Shown: piece by piece, positions 8,932-17,806 of the stretch | How the letters are laid out: each line of letters begins with the position of its first letter | Numbering within the stretch: the stretch's first letter is position 1 | Source of the DNA: Streptomyces durmitorensis | Lineage (GTDB): Bacteria; Actinomycetota; Actinomycetes; Streptomycetales; Streptomycetaceae | Direction: 5' to 3' | Assembly: GCF_023498005.1 (NCBI RefSeq) | Contig: NZ_CP097289.1 | Span: forward strand, 4,712,001-4,776,000 | DNA length: 64,000 nt | Program-made: the position numbers and the translations under genes | Notes under the pieces: model-generated | What the model saw: the letters and a program-made list of their open reading frames with translations, nothing else | The model's database searches: none | Told to the model about the DNA's origin: nothing

Positions 8932-9420
8932 TCAGCCGTACATCCGACGCATCGCGAAGTCGACCATCTGCTCGACGGCCTTGGCGTCGAAGACCATGCG
9001 GTGCTCGCCCTCCATGTCGAGCACGAAGCCGTACCCGGTGGGGAGGAGGTCGATGACCTCGGCGCCCGTGATCACGAAGTACTTGGACTCCTTGCCCGCG
9101 TACCGGCGCAGCTCCTTGAGGGAGGTGAACATCGGGATGACCGGCTGCTGGGTGTTGTGCAGGGCGAGGAAGCCGGGGTTGTCGCCGCGCGGGCAGTAGA
9201 CCTTCGAGGTGGCGAAGGCCTGCTGGAAGTCCTCGGCGGACATCGAGCCCGTGGTGAAGGCGCGCACCGCGTCCGCGAGGGACGGGGGCGACGGCTCGGG
9301 GTAGAGCGGAGGCTGCTGGGCGTACCCCTGCGCGCCGCCTTGCATCTGCTGCGGCGGCGGCTGCGCCCCGGGCGGGGCGTACTGCTGCTGGGCGCCTGGG
9401 CTCTGGTCGTAGCCGTACAT
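8932..9420 (-). CDS. SseB family protein
   Basis: 162 aa from the ATG at 9420 (MYGYDQSPG...). The first ~50 residues are a Gln/Pro/Gly-rich disordered tail. Residues ~55-160 form an SseB-like domain, with the characteristic TSKVYCPRGDNPGFLAL and PMFTSLKELRRYAGK segments. The family name comes from enhanced serine sensitivity in E. coli; the molecular role is unknown and in Streptomyces many paralogues exist. It is transcribed alone, divergent from the large acyl-CoA dehydrogenase gene. Confidence 0.85.
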   Translation of the reverse strand: MYGYDQSPGAQQQYAPPGAQPPPQQMQGGAQGYAQQPPLYPEPSPPSLADAVRAFTTGSMSAEDFQQAFATSKVYCPRGDNPGFLALHNTQQPVIPMFTSLKELRRYAGKESKYFVITGAEVIDLLPTGYGFVLDMEGEHRMVFDAKAVEQMVDFAMRRMYG

Positions 9421-9486
9421 GACCGCAAGAGTACTGAGCCCGCACGAGGACTGAGTCACAGATGCCCTATTAGGGGTTGCTTCTTA

Positions 9487-9500
9487 TTACTGGCGGGTAG
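9487..9500. promoter_or_regulatory. Possible TetR-type operator before acyl-CoA dehydrogenase
   Basis: TTACTGGCGGGTAG contains TAC...GTA arms, with a related half-site TTACTGG repeated ~29 bp downstream (9516-9522). It is 65 bp before the ATG of the dehydrogenase. TAC(T)nnCnnGTA palindromes are common operators of fatty-acid TetR regulators. The assignment is tentative. Confidence 0.3.
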
Positions 9501-9564
9501 CATCATCGTAGCTACTTACTGGTACAGATCCTGTTGATCCCTTTCTGCTTACGGAGCCGTCGCC

Positions 9565-11391
9565 ATGGGGCACTACAAGTCGAATCTCCGCGACATCGAG
9601 TTCAACCTCTTCGAGGTGCTCGGCCGCGACAAGCTGTACGGCACCGGCCCGTTCGCGGAGATGGACGTCGACACCGCCAAGACCATCCTCGACGAGCTGC
9701 GCCGCCTCGCCGAGAACGAGCTGGCCGAGTCCTTCGAGGACGCCGACCGCAACCCGCCGGTCTTCGACCCCGAGACCAACACCGCGCCGGTCCCGGCGTC
9801 CTTCAAGAAGAGCTACCAGGCCTTCATGGACTCCGAGTACTGGCGCCTGGGCCTGCCCGAGGGCATCGGCGGCACGACCGCCCCCCGCTCCCTGATCTGG
9901 GGTTACGCGGAGCTGCTCCTGGGCGCCAACCCGGCCGTGTGGATGTACTCCTCCGGTCCGGCGTTCGCGGGCATCCTGCACGACGAGGGCAACGAGGCGC
10001 AGAAGAAGATCGCCGCGATCGCCGTCGAGAAGCAGTGGGGCTCGACGATGGTCCTGACCGAGCCGGACGCCGGTTCGGACGTCGGCGCGGGCCGCACCAA
10101 GGCGATCAAGCAGGAGGACGGCTCCTGGCACATCGAGGGCGTGAAGCGCTTCATCACGTCCGGTGAGCACGACATGTCGGAGAACATCCTCCACTACGTC
10201 CTCGCCCGCCCCGAGGGCCACGGCCCCGGCACGAAGGGCCTGTCGCTCTTCCTGGTCCCGAAGTACGAGTTCGACTGGGAGACCGGCGAGCTGGGCGCGC
10301 GCAACGGCGTGTACGCCACGAACGTCGAGCACAAGATGGGCCTCAAGGCGTCCAACACGTGCGAGATGACGTTCGGCGACCAGCACCCCGCCAAGGGCTG
10401 GCTGATCGGCGACAAGCACGACGGCATCCGCCAGATGTTCATGATCATCGAGTTCGCCCGCATGATGGTCGGCACGAAGGCCATCGCGACGCTCTCGACG
10501 GGTTACCTCAACGCCCTGGAGTACGCCAAGGAGCGCGTGCAGGGCCCGGACCTCGCCCAGTTCATGGACAAGACGGCGCCCAAGGTCACGATCACGCACC
10601 ACCCGGACGTACGCCGCTCGCTGATGACGCAGAAGGCGTACGCGGAGGGCATGCGCGCCCTGGTCCTGCACACCGCGGCGGTCCAGGACGACATCCAGAT
10701 CAAGGAGGCGGAGGGCGAGGACGCGTCGGCGCTCATCGCCCTGAACGACCTCCTGCTCCCCATCGTCAAGGGCTACGGCTCGGAGAAGTCGTACGAGCAG
10801 CTGGCGCAGTCGCTCCAGACGTTCGGCGGCTCGGGGTACCTCCAGGAGTACCCGATCGAGCAGTACATCCGTGACGCCAAGATCGACACCCTCTACGAGG
10901 GCACGACGGCCATCCAGGGCCAGGACTACTTCTTCCGGAAGATCGTCCGCAACCAGGGCGCCGCGCTGAACGGCCTCGCCGAGGAGATCAAGAAGTTCCT
11001 CGCGGTCGGCACGGGCGGCGAGAGCCTGGCCGGGGCCCGCGAGGAGCTGGCCAAGGCCGCGGTCGAGCTGGAGGCCATCGTCGGCGTCATGCTGACGGAC
11101 CTCGCGGCGACCGAGCAGGACGTGAAGTCCATCTACAAGGTGGGCCTCAATACGACCCGCCTCCTGATGGTCTCCGGCGACGTGGTCGTCGGCTACCTCC
11201 TGCTGCGGGGCGCGGCGGTCGCCGCCGAGAAGCTGGAGACGGCCTCGGCCAAGGATGTCGCCTTCTACAAGGGCAAGATCGCGGCGGCCAAGTTCTTCGC
11301 GGCGAATGTCCTGCCGGGCGTCGGATACGAGCGGAAGCTCGCCGAGGGCGTGGAGCTGGACCTCATGGAGCTGGACGAGGCGGCGTTCTAG
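9565..11391 (+). CDS. Acyl-CoA dehydrogenase, long FadE5-type with C-terminal extension
   Basis: 608 aa, about 200 longer than standard acyl-CoA dehydrogenases because of an N-terminal extension and a C-terminal helical domain. The flavoprotein core contains the substrate/FAD loop ([12 protein letters not shown], ~170-182), the domain around [19 protein letters not shown], and the catalytic glutamate in [15 protein letters not shown] (~445). It should catalyse the first step of fatty acyl-CoA beta-oxidation; close mycobacterial relatives (FadE5) accept a wide chain-length range. A possible TetR-type operator precedes it. A long gene-free tract with tandem repeats follows. Confidence 0.93.
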   Translation: MGHYKSNLRDIEFNLFEVLGRDKLYGTGPFAEMDVDTAKTILDELRRLAENELAESFEDADRNPPVFDPETNTAPVPASFKKSYQAFMDSEYWRLGLPEGIGGTTAPRSLIWGYAELLLGANPAVWMYSSGPAFAGILHDEGNEAQKKIAAIAVEKQWGSTMVLTEPDAGSDVGAGRTKAIKQEDGSWHIEGVKRFITSGEHDMSENILHYVLARPEGHGPGTKGLSLFLVPKYEFDWETGELGARNGVYATNVEHKMGLKASNTCEMTFGDQHPAKGWLIGDKHDGIRQMFMIIEFARMMVGTKAIATLSTGYLNALEYAKERVQGPDLAQFMDKTAPKVTITHHPDVRRSLMTQKAYAEGMRALVLHTAAVQDDIQIKEAEGEDASALIALNDLLLPIVKGYGSEKSYEQLAQSLQTFGGSGYLQEYPIEQYIRDAKIDTLYEGTTAIQGQDYFFRKIVRNQGAALNGLAEEIKKFLAVGTGGESLAGAREELAKAAVELEAIVGVMLTDLAATEQDVKSIYKVGLNTTRLLMVSGDVVVGYLLLRGAAVAAEKLETASAKDVAFYKGKIAAAKFFAANVLPGVGYERKLAEGVELDLMELDEAAF

Positions 11392-11474
11392 CCTCCGCGA
11401 CTTTTCAGGTGGCCCGCTCCCTTCGGGGGGCGGGCCGCAGCGTTTCTGTCCCGCCCACCGCCTCGGGTGGGTAT

Positions 11475-11966
11475 GGATGTGCTGCGGGGCGTTCTTCGTC
11501 TGCGGCGCCGTCCCCGCCTGCCCCGTCCCGCCGCTGCGTTTCTCTTGCTGAGGGCGGTGCTTCTTCGTCCGCGGCACCGTCCTGGCTTGCCCCGCCGCTG
11601 CGTCTCTCTTGCTGAGGGCGGTGCTTCTTCGTCCGCGGCACCGTCCTGGCTTGCCCCGCCGCTCCGTTTCTCTTGCTGAGGGCGGTGCTTCTTCGTCCGC
11701 GGCACCGTCCTGGCTTGCCCCGCCGCTCCGTTTCTCTTGCTGAGGGCGGTGCTTCTTCGTCCGCGGCACCGTCCTGGCTTGCCCCGCCGCTCCGTTTCTC
11801 TTGCTGAGGGCGGTGCTTCTTCGTCCGCGGCACCGTCCTGGCTTGCCCCGCCGCTGCGCGCCGGGTCTTTCCCGCCCACCCACCCGATCACCCCGCAGCA
11901 TGTCCTGTCCCGCCGCTCCGCGGCGGATGTCTCCCTCCCGCCCACCCGATGCCCCGCAGCACATCC
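11475..11966. repeat. Long-range inverted repeat bracketing the 64-bp array
   Basis: GGATGTGCTGCGGGGC at 11475-11490 is exactly inverted as GCCCCGCAGCACATCC at 11951-11966, so that the tandem array lies between the two arms. Similarity goes on outside the perfect part with small gaps. Confidence 0.75.
11545..11858. repeat. 64-bp tandem repeat array, five copies
   Basis: Units start at 11545, 11609, 11673, 11737 and 11801 and differ by only a base or two (GCGTCTC against CCGTTTC at one end). The last unit diverges after 11858. Each unit holds a potential stem of GGGCGGTGC with GCACCGTCC (8 of 9 pairs). The period is not a multiple of three and the units have no intervening unique spacers. Confidence 0.93.
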
Positions 11967-12110
11967 GCACCCGCTCGACGCTGCGGGGTAAACGGGTGGG
12001 TGGGAGGGGAAGACCCGCCGCGAAGCGGCGGCGCAGGCCGGGACCGGCGGCGCAGGCGAAGGACGGTCAGGGGACGCTGCGGGGTGAACGGGTGGGCGGG
12101 AGGGGGAGAG
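11870..12110. repeat. Cluster of dispersed CGGGTGGGCGGGAGG elements
   Basis: Copies of CTGCGGGGTRAACGGGTGGG (+YGGGAGG) lie at about 11980 and 12076, and inverted copies (CCGCCCACCCGAT...CCCCGCAGC) at about 11875 and 11940. Each is followed or preceded by a GCCGCGAAGCGGC-like stem. A further copy lies at 17710-17765. The role is unknown. Confidence 0.65.
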
Positions 12111-12112
12111 CC

Positions 12113-12180
12113 GGGCGCGCAGCGGCGGCGCAGGCGAAGGGGGACAGGGCGCGCAGCGGCGGCGCAGGCGAAGGGGGACA
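12113..12180. repeat. 34-bp direct repeat, two copies
   Basis: Two identical 34-bp units (GGGCGCGCAGCGGCGGCGCA...GGGGGACA) at 12113-12146 and 12147-12180; a third begins (GGGCGC) and diverges. Confidence 0.85.
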
Positions 12181-12320
12181 GGGCGCCCCGCAGAGGCCCC
12201 GGCGGCCAGGAGAGGGCGGGCCGCGGCGGTACAGCCAGGCCGGATGCGGGCAGATCCGGTACAGAACCTCCCGGAAAAGGGCACCCTCGCCCCGAGGAAC
12301 CGCTAGCTAGGCTGGAAGCC

Positions 12321-13625
12321 ATGAGCACACCTGCCCGCTTCGACCGCGGCCACTCCGACGACCTCATGACCTTCCTGGCGGCAAGCCCCTCCCCGTACCA
12401 CGCAGTGGCGACCGCCGCGGAGCGGCTGGAGAAGGCCGGTTTCCGGCAGGTCGAGGAGACCGACGCCTGGGACGGGTCGACCGGCGGCAAGTATGTGCAG
12501 CGCGGCGGCGCGATCGTCGCCTGGTACGTCCCCGAAGGTGCCTCCGCGCACACCCCGTACCGCATCGTCGGCGCCCACACCGACTCCCCCAACCTCCGCG
12601 TCAAGCCGAAGCCGGACGCCGGCGCGCACGGCTGGCGGCAGGTCGCGGTCGAGATCTACGGCGGCCCCCTGCTCAACTCCTGGCTCGACCGCGACCTCGG
12701 CCTCGCGGGCCGGCTCTCGCTGCGGGACGGCTCCACGCGCCTGGTGAACATCGACCGGGCGCTCCTGCGCGTCCCGCAGCTGGCGATCCACATGGACCGC
12801 GGCGTGATCGCAGACGGCCTCAAGCTCGACAAGCAGAAGCACATGCAGCCCATCTGGGGGCTCGGCGACGACGTGCACGAGGGCGACCTCATCACCTTCC
12901 TGGAGGAGGAGTCGGGGCTCACCCCCGGCGACGTCACCGGCTGGGACCTGATGACGCACCCCATCGAGGCGCCCTCCTACCTCGGCCGCGACCGCGACCT
13001 CATCGCGGGCCCCCGCATGGACAACCTCCTCTCCGTGCACGCCTGTACGGCGGCGCTCGCCGCCGTCGCCACGGCGGACGGCGCCGACTCCCTCCCGTAC
13101 ATCCCCGTGCTCGCCGCCTTCGACCACGAGGAGAACGGCTCGCAGTCCGACACGGGCGCGGACGGCCCGCTGCTCGGCAGCGTCCTTGAGCGGTCCGTCT
13201 TCGCGCGCGGCGGCACGTACGAGGACAGGGCCCGCGCCTTCGCCGGCACCGTCTGCCTCTCCTCCGACACCGGCCACGCCGTGCACCCCAACTACGCGGA
13301 GCGGCACGACCCGACGCACCACCCGCGCGCCAACGGCGGCCCGATCCTCAAGGTCAACGTCAACAACCGGTACGCCACGGACGGCGCCGGACGTGCCGTG
13401 TTCGCCGCCGCGTGCGAGAAGGCCGGCGTGCCTTTCCAGAGCTTCGTCTCGAACAACGCGATGCCCTGCGGCACGACGATCGGGCCGATCACCGCGGCAC
13501 GGCACGGCATCAAGACCGTCGACATCGGCGTCGCGATCCTCTCGATGCACAGCGTGCGCGAGCTGTGCGGGGCGGACGATCCGCACCTGCTGGCCAACGC
13601 GCTGGTGGCGTTCCTGGAAGGCTGA
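12321..13625 (+). CDS. M18 family aminopeptidase
   Basis: 434 aa, the normal length for M18 aspartyl/aminopeptidases. These are cytosolic di-zinc enzymes that remove N-terminal residues. Metal and catalytic motifs appear in order: GAHTDSPNLRVKP (~75), DNLLSVHA (~235), DHEENGSQSDTGA (~270, Glu pair), SSDTGHAVHPN (~315), and the His in LSMHSVRELCG near the C terminus (~412). The ATG at 12321 follows a short TAGGCT-N7 spacing, which could allow a leaderless message. It stands after the repeat-rich tract and is not in an obvious operon. Confidence 0.94.
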   Translation: MSTPARFDRGHSDDLMTFLAASPSPYHAVATAAERLEKAGFRQVEETDAWDGSTGGKYVQRGGAIVAWYVPEGASAHTPYRIVGAHTDSPNLRVKPKPDAGAHGWRQVAVEIYGGPLLNSWLDRDLGLAGRLSLRDGSTRLVNIDRALLRVPQLAIHMDRGVIADGLKLDKQKHMQPIWGLGDDVHEGDLITFLEEESGLTPGDVTGWDLMTHPIEAPSYLGRDRDLIAGPRMDNLLSVHACTAALAAVATADGADSLPYIPVLAAFDHEENGSQSDTGADGPLLGSVLERSVFARGGTYEDRARAFAGTVCLSSDTGHAVHPNYAERHDPTHHPRANGGPILKVNVNNRYATDGAGRAVFAAACEKAGVPFQSFVSNNAMPCGTTIGPITAARHGIKTVDIGVAILSMHSVRELCGADDPHLLANALVAFLEG

Positions 13626-13726
13626 GGGATCGGGACCGACGGCTGAACGTCAATCTCCGCTTCTCCGTGTGGCCGTGGCGGGTCCGGGTACCCGGGTGCC
13701 AGCCACGACATAGGGAGGCGGTCCAC

Positions 13727-13942
13727 ATGGGCCTGGGCGGATGCATCATCCTCATCGCCGTCGGCGCCATACTGGCGTTCGCCACCGACTGGGAGATGGA
13801 CGGCATCAATCTCACCGTCACCGGCCTGATCATGATGGCCGTGGGCGTGATCGGTGTCGCCGTGTTCACCAACGCACGCCGCAAGACGGTCGTGCCGCCG
13901 GGCGCCACGGTGATCAGGACGGAAGACGACCACCACCACTGA
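13727..13942 (+). CDS. DUF6458 small membrane protein
   Basis: 71 aa. Two membrane segments cover residues ~3-20 (GGCIILIAVGAILAFA) and ~27-47 (NLTVTGLIMMAVGVIGVAVF). A short polar, His-ended tail (EDDHHH) follows. The protein matches the small actinobacterial family known as DUF6458, of unknown role. The ATG has a GGGAGG site about 9 bases upstream. A strong hairpin terminator follows. Confidence 0.8.
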   Translation: MGLGGCIILIAVGAILAFATDWEMDGINLTVTGLIMMAVGVIGVAVFTNARRKTVVPPGATVIRTEDDHHH

Positions 13943-13966
13943 CTCCACCAAGGCCACCGGCTCCGC

Positions 13967-14004
13967 CGGGCCCGGCAGCCACCCCACCCCGGCTGCCGGG
14001 CCCG
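13967..14004 (+). terminator. Terminator after DUF6458 gene
   Basis: A perfect 14-bp stem (CGGGCCCGGCAGCC/GGCTGCCGGGCCCG) with a 10-nt C-rich loop lies 24 bp past the stop. Confidence 0.7.
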
Positions 14005-14065
14005 TCACGGTGAACTCCCCCGGCTTGCCCTGCTGTCATGCGCGCCACGGGGTAGTCATGGCCCC

Positions 14066-14563
14066 ATGAAACTTCTCGTACGCGACCGGCTGCTCGGCAT
14101 CGGCGACGACTACTGGATCGAGGACGACCAAGGCCAGAAGGTCTTCCTCGTCGACGGCAAGGCGATGCGCCTACGCGAGACCTTCGAGCTCAAGGACATG
14201 CAGGGCCGCGTCCTCATCGACATCCGCGCCAAGATGCTGGCGCTGCGCGACACGATGCTGATCGAGCGGGAGGGCGAACCGCTGGCCACGGTCAAGCGCA
14301 AACGCCTCTCGCTCCTGCGCAACCACTACCGCGTGGAGCTGGTCGACGGCACCGAACTCGACGTGAGCGGCAAGATCCTGGACCGCGAGTTCGCCATCGA
14401 GTACGACGGCGAACTCCTGGCCGACATCTCGCGGCGCTGGTTCCGGGTCCGCGAGACGTACGGCCTCCACGTCACCAGGGACGACGCCGACGCGGCCCTG
14501 CTCCTGGCCGTCGCGGTCTGCGTGATCCGCCTGGCGGAGAAGGAACGGGGCGACGACGACTAA
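14066..14563 (+). CDS. LURP-one-related (Tubby-like fold) family protein
   Basis: 165 aa. The whole chain is an LOR/LURP-one domain: short beta strands with a repeated pattern (GDDYWIEDDQGQKVFLVDGKA..., RETFELKDMQGR..., FAIEYDGELLADISRRWF). This fold is shared with Tubby C-terminal and phospholipid scramblase proteins. Bacterial members have no established function; lipid binding at the membrane is a guess. Its stop overlaps the stop of the convergent amidohydrolase by 4 bases. Confidence 0.85.
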   Translation: MKLLVRDRLLGIGDDYWIEDDQGQKVFLVDGKAMRLRETFELKDMQGRVLIDIRAKMLALRDTMLIEREGEPLATVKRKRLSLLRNHYRVELVDGTELDVSGKILDREFAIEYDGELLADISRRWFRVRETYGLHVTRDDADAALLLAVAVCVIRLAEKERGDDD

Positions 14564-15378
14564 TGGCCGGGGACAGCCGGCCGAGGGGCGGCGACTCCCA
14601 GCAACCGGTCCTTCAACGCGGGGAACTGCTCCCGCGTAGCCGCCACCCGGGAAGGGTCGAGGTCGACGGTGAGGATCTCCTCGCCGTCCCCCGCCTCGGC
14701 GAGCACCTCGCCCCAGGGGTCGACGACAACGCTGTGCCCGGCCTGGGGAACCCCGGCATGCGTACCGCCGGTGCCACAGGCGAGGACGTACACCTGGTCC
14801 TCGACCGCCCGCGCCCGGGCGAACAGCGTCCAGTGCTCCCGCCGCCGCGCGGGCCACCCCGCGGGAACGACGAACATCTCCGCGCCCGCGTCGACAAGCC
14901 CCCGGAACAGCTCGGGAAAGCGGAGGTCGTAGCACGTGGCGAGCCCGATCGCCGCCGAAGGCGTCCGCACCGTCACCAGCTCGCTGCCCGCCCCCATCAG
15001 GACGGCCTCGCCCTTGTCGAAGCCGAACCGGTGGATCTTCCGGTACGAGGCGGCGAGTTCGCCGTCGGGCGAGAAGACGAGCGAGGTGTTGTAGAGGTCG
15101 CCGGAAGCGTCCCGCTCCGGAATCGACCCCGCGTGCAGCCAGACGCCCGCGTCACTCGCGGCCTTGGCCATCGCCTCGTACGTAGGCCCCTCCAGCGGCT
15201 CCGCCTCGCTCGCGAACGACTCGTACGCGAAAGCGCCCGTGGTCCACAGTTCGGGAAGAACGACGAGATCCGGCCGCTCCCGCTCGGCCACCTCACGTAC
15301 CAGTGAAGAGACCCGCGAGCGGCGGGAATTGACCGATTCGCCCTCGTCTACGGCGATCTGGATGAGGGAGGCGCGCAC
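14560..15378 (-). CDS. Carbon-nitrogen hydrolase (nitrilase superfamily)
   Basis: 272 aa with the nitrilase catalytic triad complete: Glu43 in VVLPELWTTG, Lys114 in SYRKIHRFGF, and Cys149 in LATCYDLRFPELFR. Members of this branch include omega-amidase/Nit2-like and 2-oxoglutaramate amidases and act on small amides in the cytosol. The exact substrate is not readable. The gene is divergent from the mycothiol-dependent enzyme across 136 bp and overlaps its convergent neighbour at the stop codons. Confidence 0.9.
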   Translation of the reverse strand: MRASLIQIAVDEGESVNSRRSRVSSLVREVAERERPDLVVLPELWTTGAFAYESFASEAEPLEGPTYEAMAKAASDAGVWLHAGSIPERDASGDLYNTSLVFSPDGELAASYRKIHRFGFDKGEAVLMGAGSELVTVRTPSAAIGLATCYDLRFPELFRGLVDAGAEMFVVPAGWPARRREHWTLFARARAVEDQVYVLACGTGGTHAGVPQAGHSVVVDPWGEVLAEAGDGEEILTVDLDPSRVAATREQFPALKDRLLGVAAPRPAVPGH

Positions 15379-15514
15379 ACTACCACCGTCCTGGCATTCG
15401 AGCCGTCAATGCAGGCCTACGATCGTCACACGAAAGCACTGCCGGGGTGCCTGCGGGCAGCGTAACTTAGCGTCCCAGACACCCACCGCCCGCGTACGAC
15501 CGTCGAGGGGTCCC

Positions 15515-16339
15515 GTGAGTCTCCATCCCAGCCTGCAAACCTACGCCGACGCCTGGACCCAATCCGTATCAGCCATATCCGAGCTGGTGTCACCGCTCGC
15601 CGAGGGAGAGTGGAACTGGGCCACCCCCTGCCCCGGCTGGTCGGTGCGGGATGTCGTCTCCCATGTCATAGGCCTGGACTGCGAGATGCTGGGCGACCCG
15701 CGCCCCATCCACACCCTGCCCCGCGATCTGTACCACGTACAGACCGAGGGCCAGCGGTACATGGAGGTACAGGTCGACGTCCGGCGCCATCACACCGCGC
15801 CCGAGATGACCTCCGAGCTGGAGTACACGATCATCCGCCGCTCGCGGCAGCTGCGGAACGAGTCGCGCGACCCCTCCCACAAGATCCGCGGCCCGCTCGG
15901 CACCGAGCAGACCCTCGAACTGGCCACGCGGATGCGCGCGTTCGACGTCTGGGTGCACGAGCAGGATCTGCGGACGACGCTGAGGAAGCCCGGCAACCTG
16001 GACTCCCAGGGCGCGCTCGTGGCGCGCGATCTCCTCCTGCACGGCCTGCCCAAGGTGGTCGCCAAGAAGGCCGCCGCGCCGGCGAATTCGGCGGTCGTCC
16101 TCGATGTGAGCGGCCCCGTCGAGTTCCTGCGCACGGTCCGCGTCGACGCCGACGGCCACGCCACGGTCGACAGCGCCCCCTCGCTCGGCCCGCTCGCGAC
16201 GCTGAGCCTGGACTGGGAGACGTACTTCCGCCTGGCGTGCGGCCGCATCACGTACGCGTCCGTGGCCGACCGGATCAAGGTCGAGGGCGATCACGGCCTG
16301 GGCGAGGCGATCCTGCGGGAGTTCGCGGTCACGCCGTAG
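15515..16339 (+). CDS. Maleylpyruvate isomerase family mycothiol-dependent enzyme
   Basis: 274 aa from a GTG at 15515 with GAGGGG upstream. The N-terminal MDMPI domain (DinB-like four-helix bundle, ~10-160) has the family signature TPCPGWSVRDVVSHV, whose His is a metal ligand, and the later WVHEQDLR segment. A C-terminal SCP2-like domain covers ~180-274 (WETYFRLACGRI, IKVEGD). Such proteins use mycothiol, the actinobacterial thiol, for isomerisation or conjugation. Substrate unknown. Confidence 0.85.
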   Translation: MSLHPSLQTYADAWTQSVSAISELVSPLAEGEWNWATPCPGWSVRDVVSHVIGLDCEMLGDPRPIHTLPRDLYHVQTEGQRYMEVQVDVRRHHTAPEMTSELEYTIIRRSRQLRNESRDPSHKIRGPLGTEQTLELATRMRAFDVWVHEQDLRTTLRKPGNLDSQGALVARDLLLHGLPKVVAKKAAAPANSAVVLDVSGPVEFLRTVRVDADGHATVDSAPSLGPLATLSLDWETYFRLACGRITYASVADRIKVEGDHGLGEAILREFAVTP

Positions 16340-16359
16340 CCCTCGGGGCGCGTGGGGCC

Positions 16360-17667
16360 TCAGACGGGTACGTGCACGGCCTCCACGCGGCTGGCGACGA
16401 GCCGCTCCCTCTCCCGGCGCACCGCGCGCGTCCGCAGCCGCAGGATCTGGCTGAGGCCGATCGCTTCGAGGACGAAGACGGCGGAGAAGGCGATGCGGTA
16501 GTTGTCGCCGGTCGCGTCCAGGAGGACGCCGATGGCGAGCAGGGTCGTCATGGAGGCGACGAAGCCGCCCATGTTCACGATGCCGGAGGCGGTGCCCTGC
16601 CGCTCCGGCGGGTTGGCGGGCCGCGCGAAGTCGAAGCCGATCATGGACGCGGGCCCGCAGGAGCCGAGTACGACGCAGAGCGCGACGAGGAGCCCCATCG
16701 GGGCGTGGTCGCCGGGGTAGTGGATGGTGACCGCCCACATCGTGGCCGTCGCGGCGACGGTGCCGATGGCCAGGGGCGTGCGGGCCGCGTGGTGCCGGGC
16801 GACGATCTGGCCGTAGATCAGGCCCACCACCATGTTGGACAGCACGACGAGGGTGAGCAGCGCCCCGGCGGTCGCGCGCGAGAGCCCCTGCGCCTCGACG
16901 AGGAACGGCAGGCCCCACAGGAGCAGGAAGACCATCGCGGGGAACTGCGTGGTGAAGTGCACCCACAGGCCGAGCCGGGTGCCGGGCTCGCGCCAGCTGA
17001 GGGCGATCTGCTTGCGCACGAAGGCACCGCCGGTGTGCCGCACGGGCGCCGGCTCGTGGCCCTCGGGGTGGTCCTTGAGGAACAGCGTCATCAGTACGAG
17101 GACGACGACGCCGCAGAGCGCGCTGCCGGCGAAGGCCGCGGTCCAGCCGACGGAGTGCAGGAGCCGGGCGAGGACGAGGGTGGAGACGAGGTTGCCCGCC
17201 ATGCCGACCAGACCGGCGAGCTGGGCGACCATCGGGCCGCGCCGGGCCGGGAACCAGCGGGTGCCGAGGCGCAGCACGCTGATGAAGGTCAGCGCGTCAC
17301 CGCAGCCGAGCAGCGCGCGGGACGCGAGCGCCATCCCGTACGAGGGCGAGAACGCGAAGCCGAGCTGTCCGAGCGTGAAGAGCACGACTCCGATGGTCAG
17401 CACGCGCTTGGTGCCGAGCCGGTCGACCATCAGGCCGACGGGTATCTGCATGCCCGCGTAGACGAGGAGTTGGAGGATCGAGAAGGTGGAGAGCGCGGAC
17501 GCGTTGACGTGGAAGCGGTCTGCGGCGTCGAGTCCGGCGACGCCGAGCGAGGTCCGGAAGATGACGGCGACGAAGTAGACGGCGACGCCGATGCCCCAGA
17601 CGAGCACGGCCTTCCTGCCGCCGGGAGGATCACCGGGCAGGGAGACGGGCGCGGAGGCGGAGCTCAT
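16360..17667 (-). CDS. MFS transporter
   Basis: 435 aa, 12 predicted membrane segments. The start chosen is the ATG at 17667 with GGAGGT 7 bases upstream; a GTG 24 bp further up is less well placed. MFS signatures include the loop between segments 2 and 3 (GLMVDRLGTKRVL) and the arginine-rich repeats. The N-terminal half resembles nitrate/sugar-phosphate type antiporters of actinobacteria, but substrate cannot be assigned. The GntR-type regulator lies just upstream on the same strand and may control it. Confidence 0.9.
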   Translation of the reverse strand: MSSASAPVSLPGDPPGGRKAVLVWGIGVAVYFVAVIFRTSLGVAGLDAADRFHVNASALSTFSILQLLVYAGMQIPVGLMVDRLGTKRVLTIGVVLFTLGQLGFAFSPSYGMALASRALLGCGDALTFISVLRLGTRWFPARRGPMVAQLAGLVGMAGNLVSTLVLARLLHSVGWTAAFAGSALCGVVVLVLMTLFLKDHPEGHEPAPVRHTGGAFVRKQIALSWREPGTRLGLWVHFTTQFPAMVFLLLWGLPFLVEAQGLSRATAGALLTLVVLSNMVVGLIYGQIVARHHAARTPLAIGTVAATATMWAVTIHYPGDHAPMGLLVALCVVLGSCGPASMIGFDFARPANPPERQGTASGIVNMGGFVASMTTLLAIGVLLDATGDNYRIAFSAVFVLEAIGLSQILRLRTRAVRRERERLVASRVEAVHVPV

Positions 17668-17709
17668 CGGGACCACCTCCGGGCGCGCCACGTGCTCCTA
17701 CGGCGCGGG

Positions 17710-17775
17710 TTTGCTGCGGAGATACGGGTGGGCGGGCGGGAAACACGCCGCGAAGCGGCAGAAGAAAACCCACCG
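17710..17775. repeat. Dispersed element related to the 11.9-12.1 kb cluster
   Basis: GCTGCGG...ACGGGTGGGCGGG followed by CGCCGCGAAGCGGC repeats the arrangement seen at 11870-12110. It fills the 139-bp gap between the GntR and MFS genes. Confidence 0.55.
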
Positions 17776-17806
17776 ACGGCGGACGGCAGCCCGTCAAAGA
17801 GCACCC

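Larger units (their letters stand above)
11392..12320. other. Gene-free stretch with tandem and inverted repeats
   Basis: About 930 bp between two plus-strand genes hold no credible gene. They contain a 64-bp tandem array (11545-11858), a partly diverged copy before it (~11490-11544), a 16-bp inverted repeat bracketing the array, several copies of a CGGGTGGGCGGGAGG-type dispersed element (11870-12110) and two 34-bp tandem units (12113-12180). Open frames through the array on both strands exist only because the unit lacks stops. Confidence 0.8.

Noticed and set aside
11405..11833. Repeat-coded protein on the minus strand (KKHRPQQEKRS-type)
   Set aside because: Period 64 shifts the frame each unit, all three frames stay open and no ribosome site or homologous fold is seen.
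11545..11858. CRISPR array
   Set aside because: Repeats are directly joined without unique spacers and no cas genes are present.
9487..11970. 827-codon minus-strand open frame over the acyl-CoA dehydrogenase and the repeat array
   Set aside because: It mirrors the third-position GC bias of the real gene, has Arg/Gly-rich composition and runs into the 64-bp array only because the unit lacks stops.
15241..15260. Extra DnaA box (GGTCCACAG)
   Set aside because: It differs from the consensus at key positions and lies in the coding sequence of the carbon-nitrogen hydrolase.
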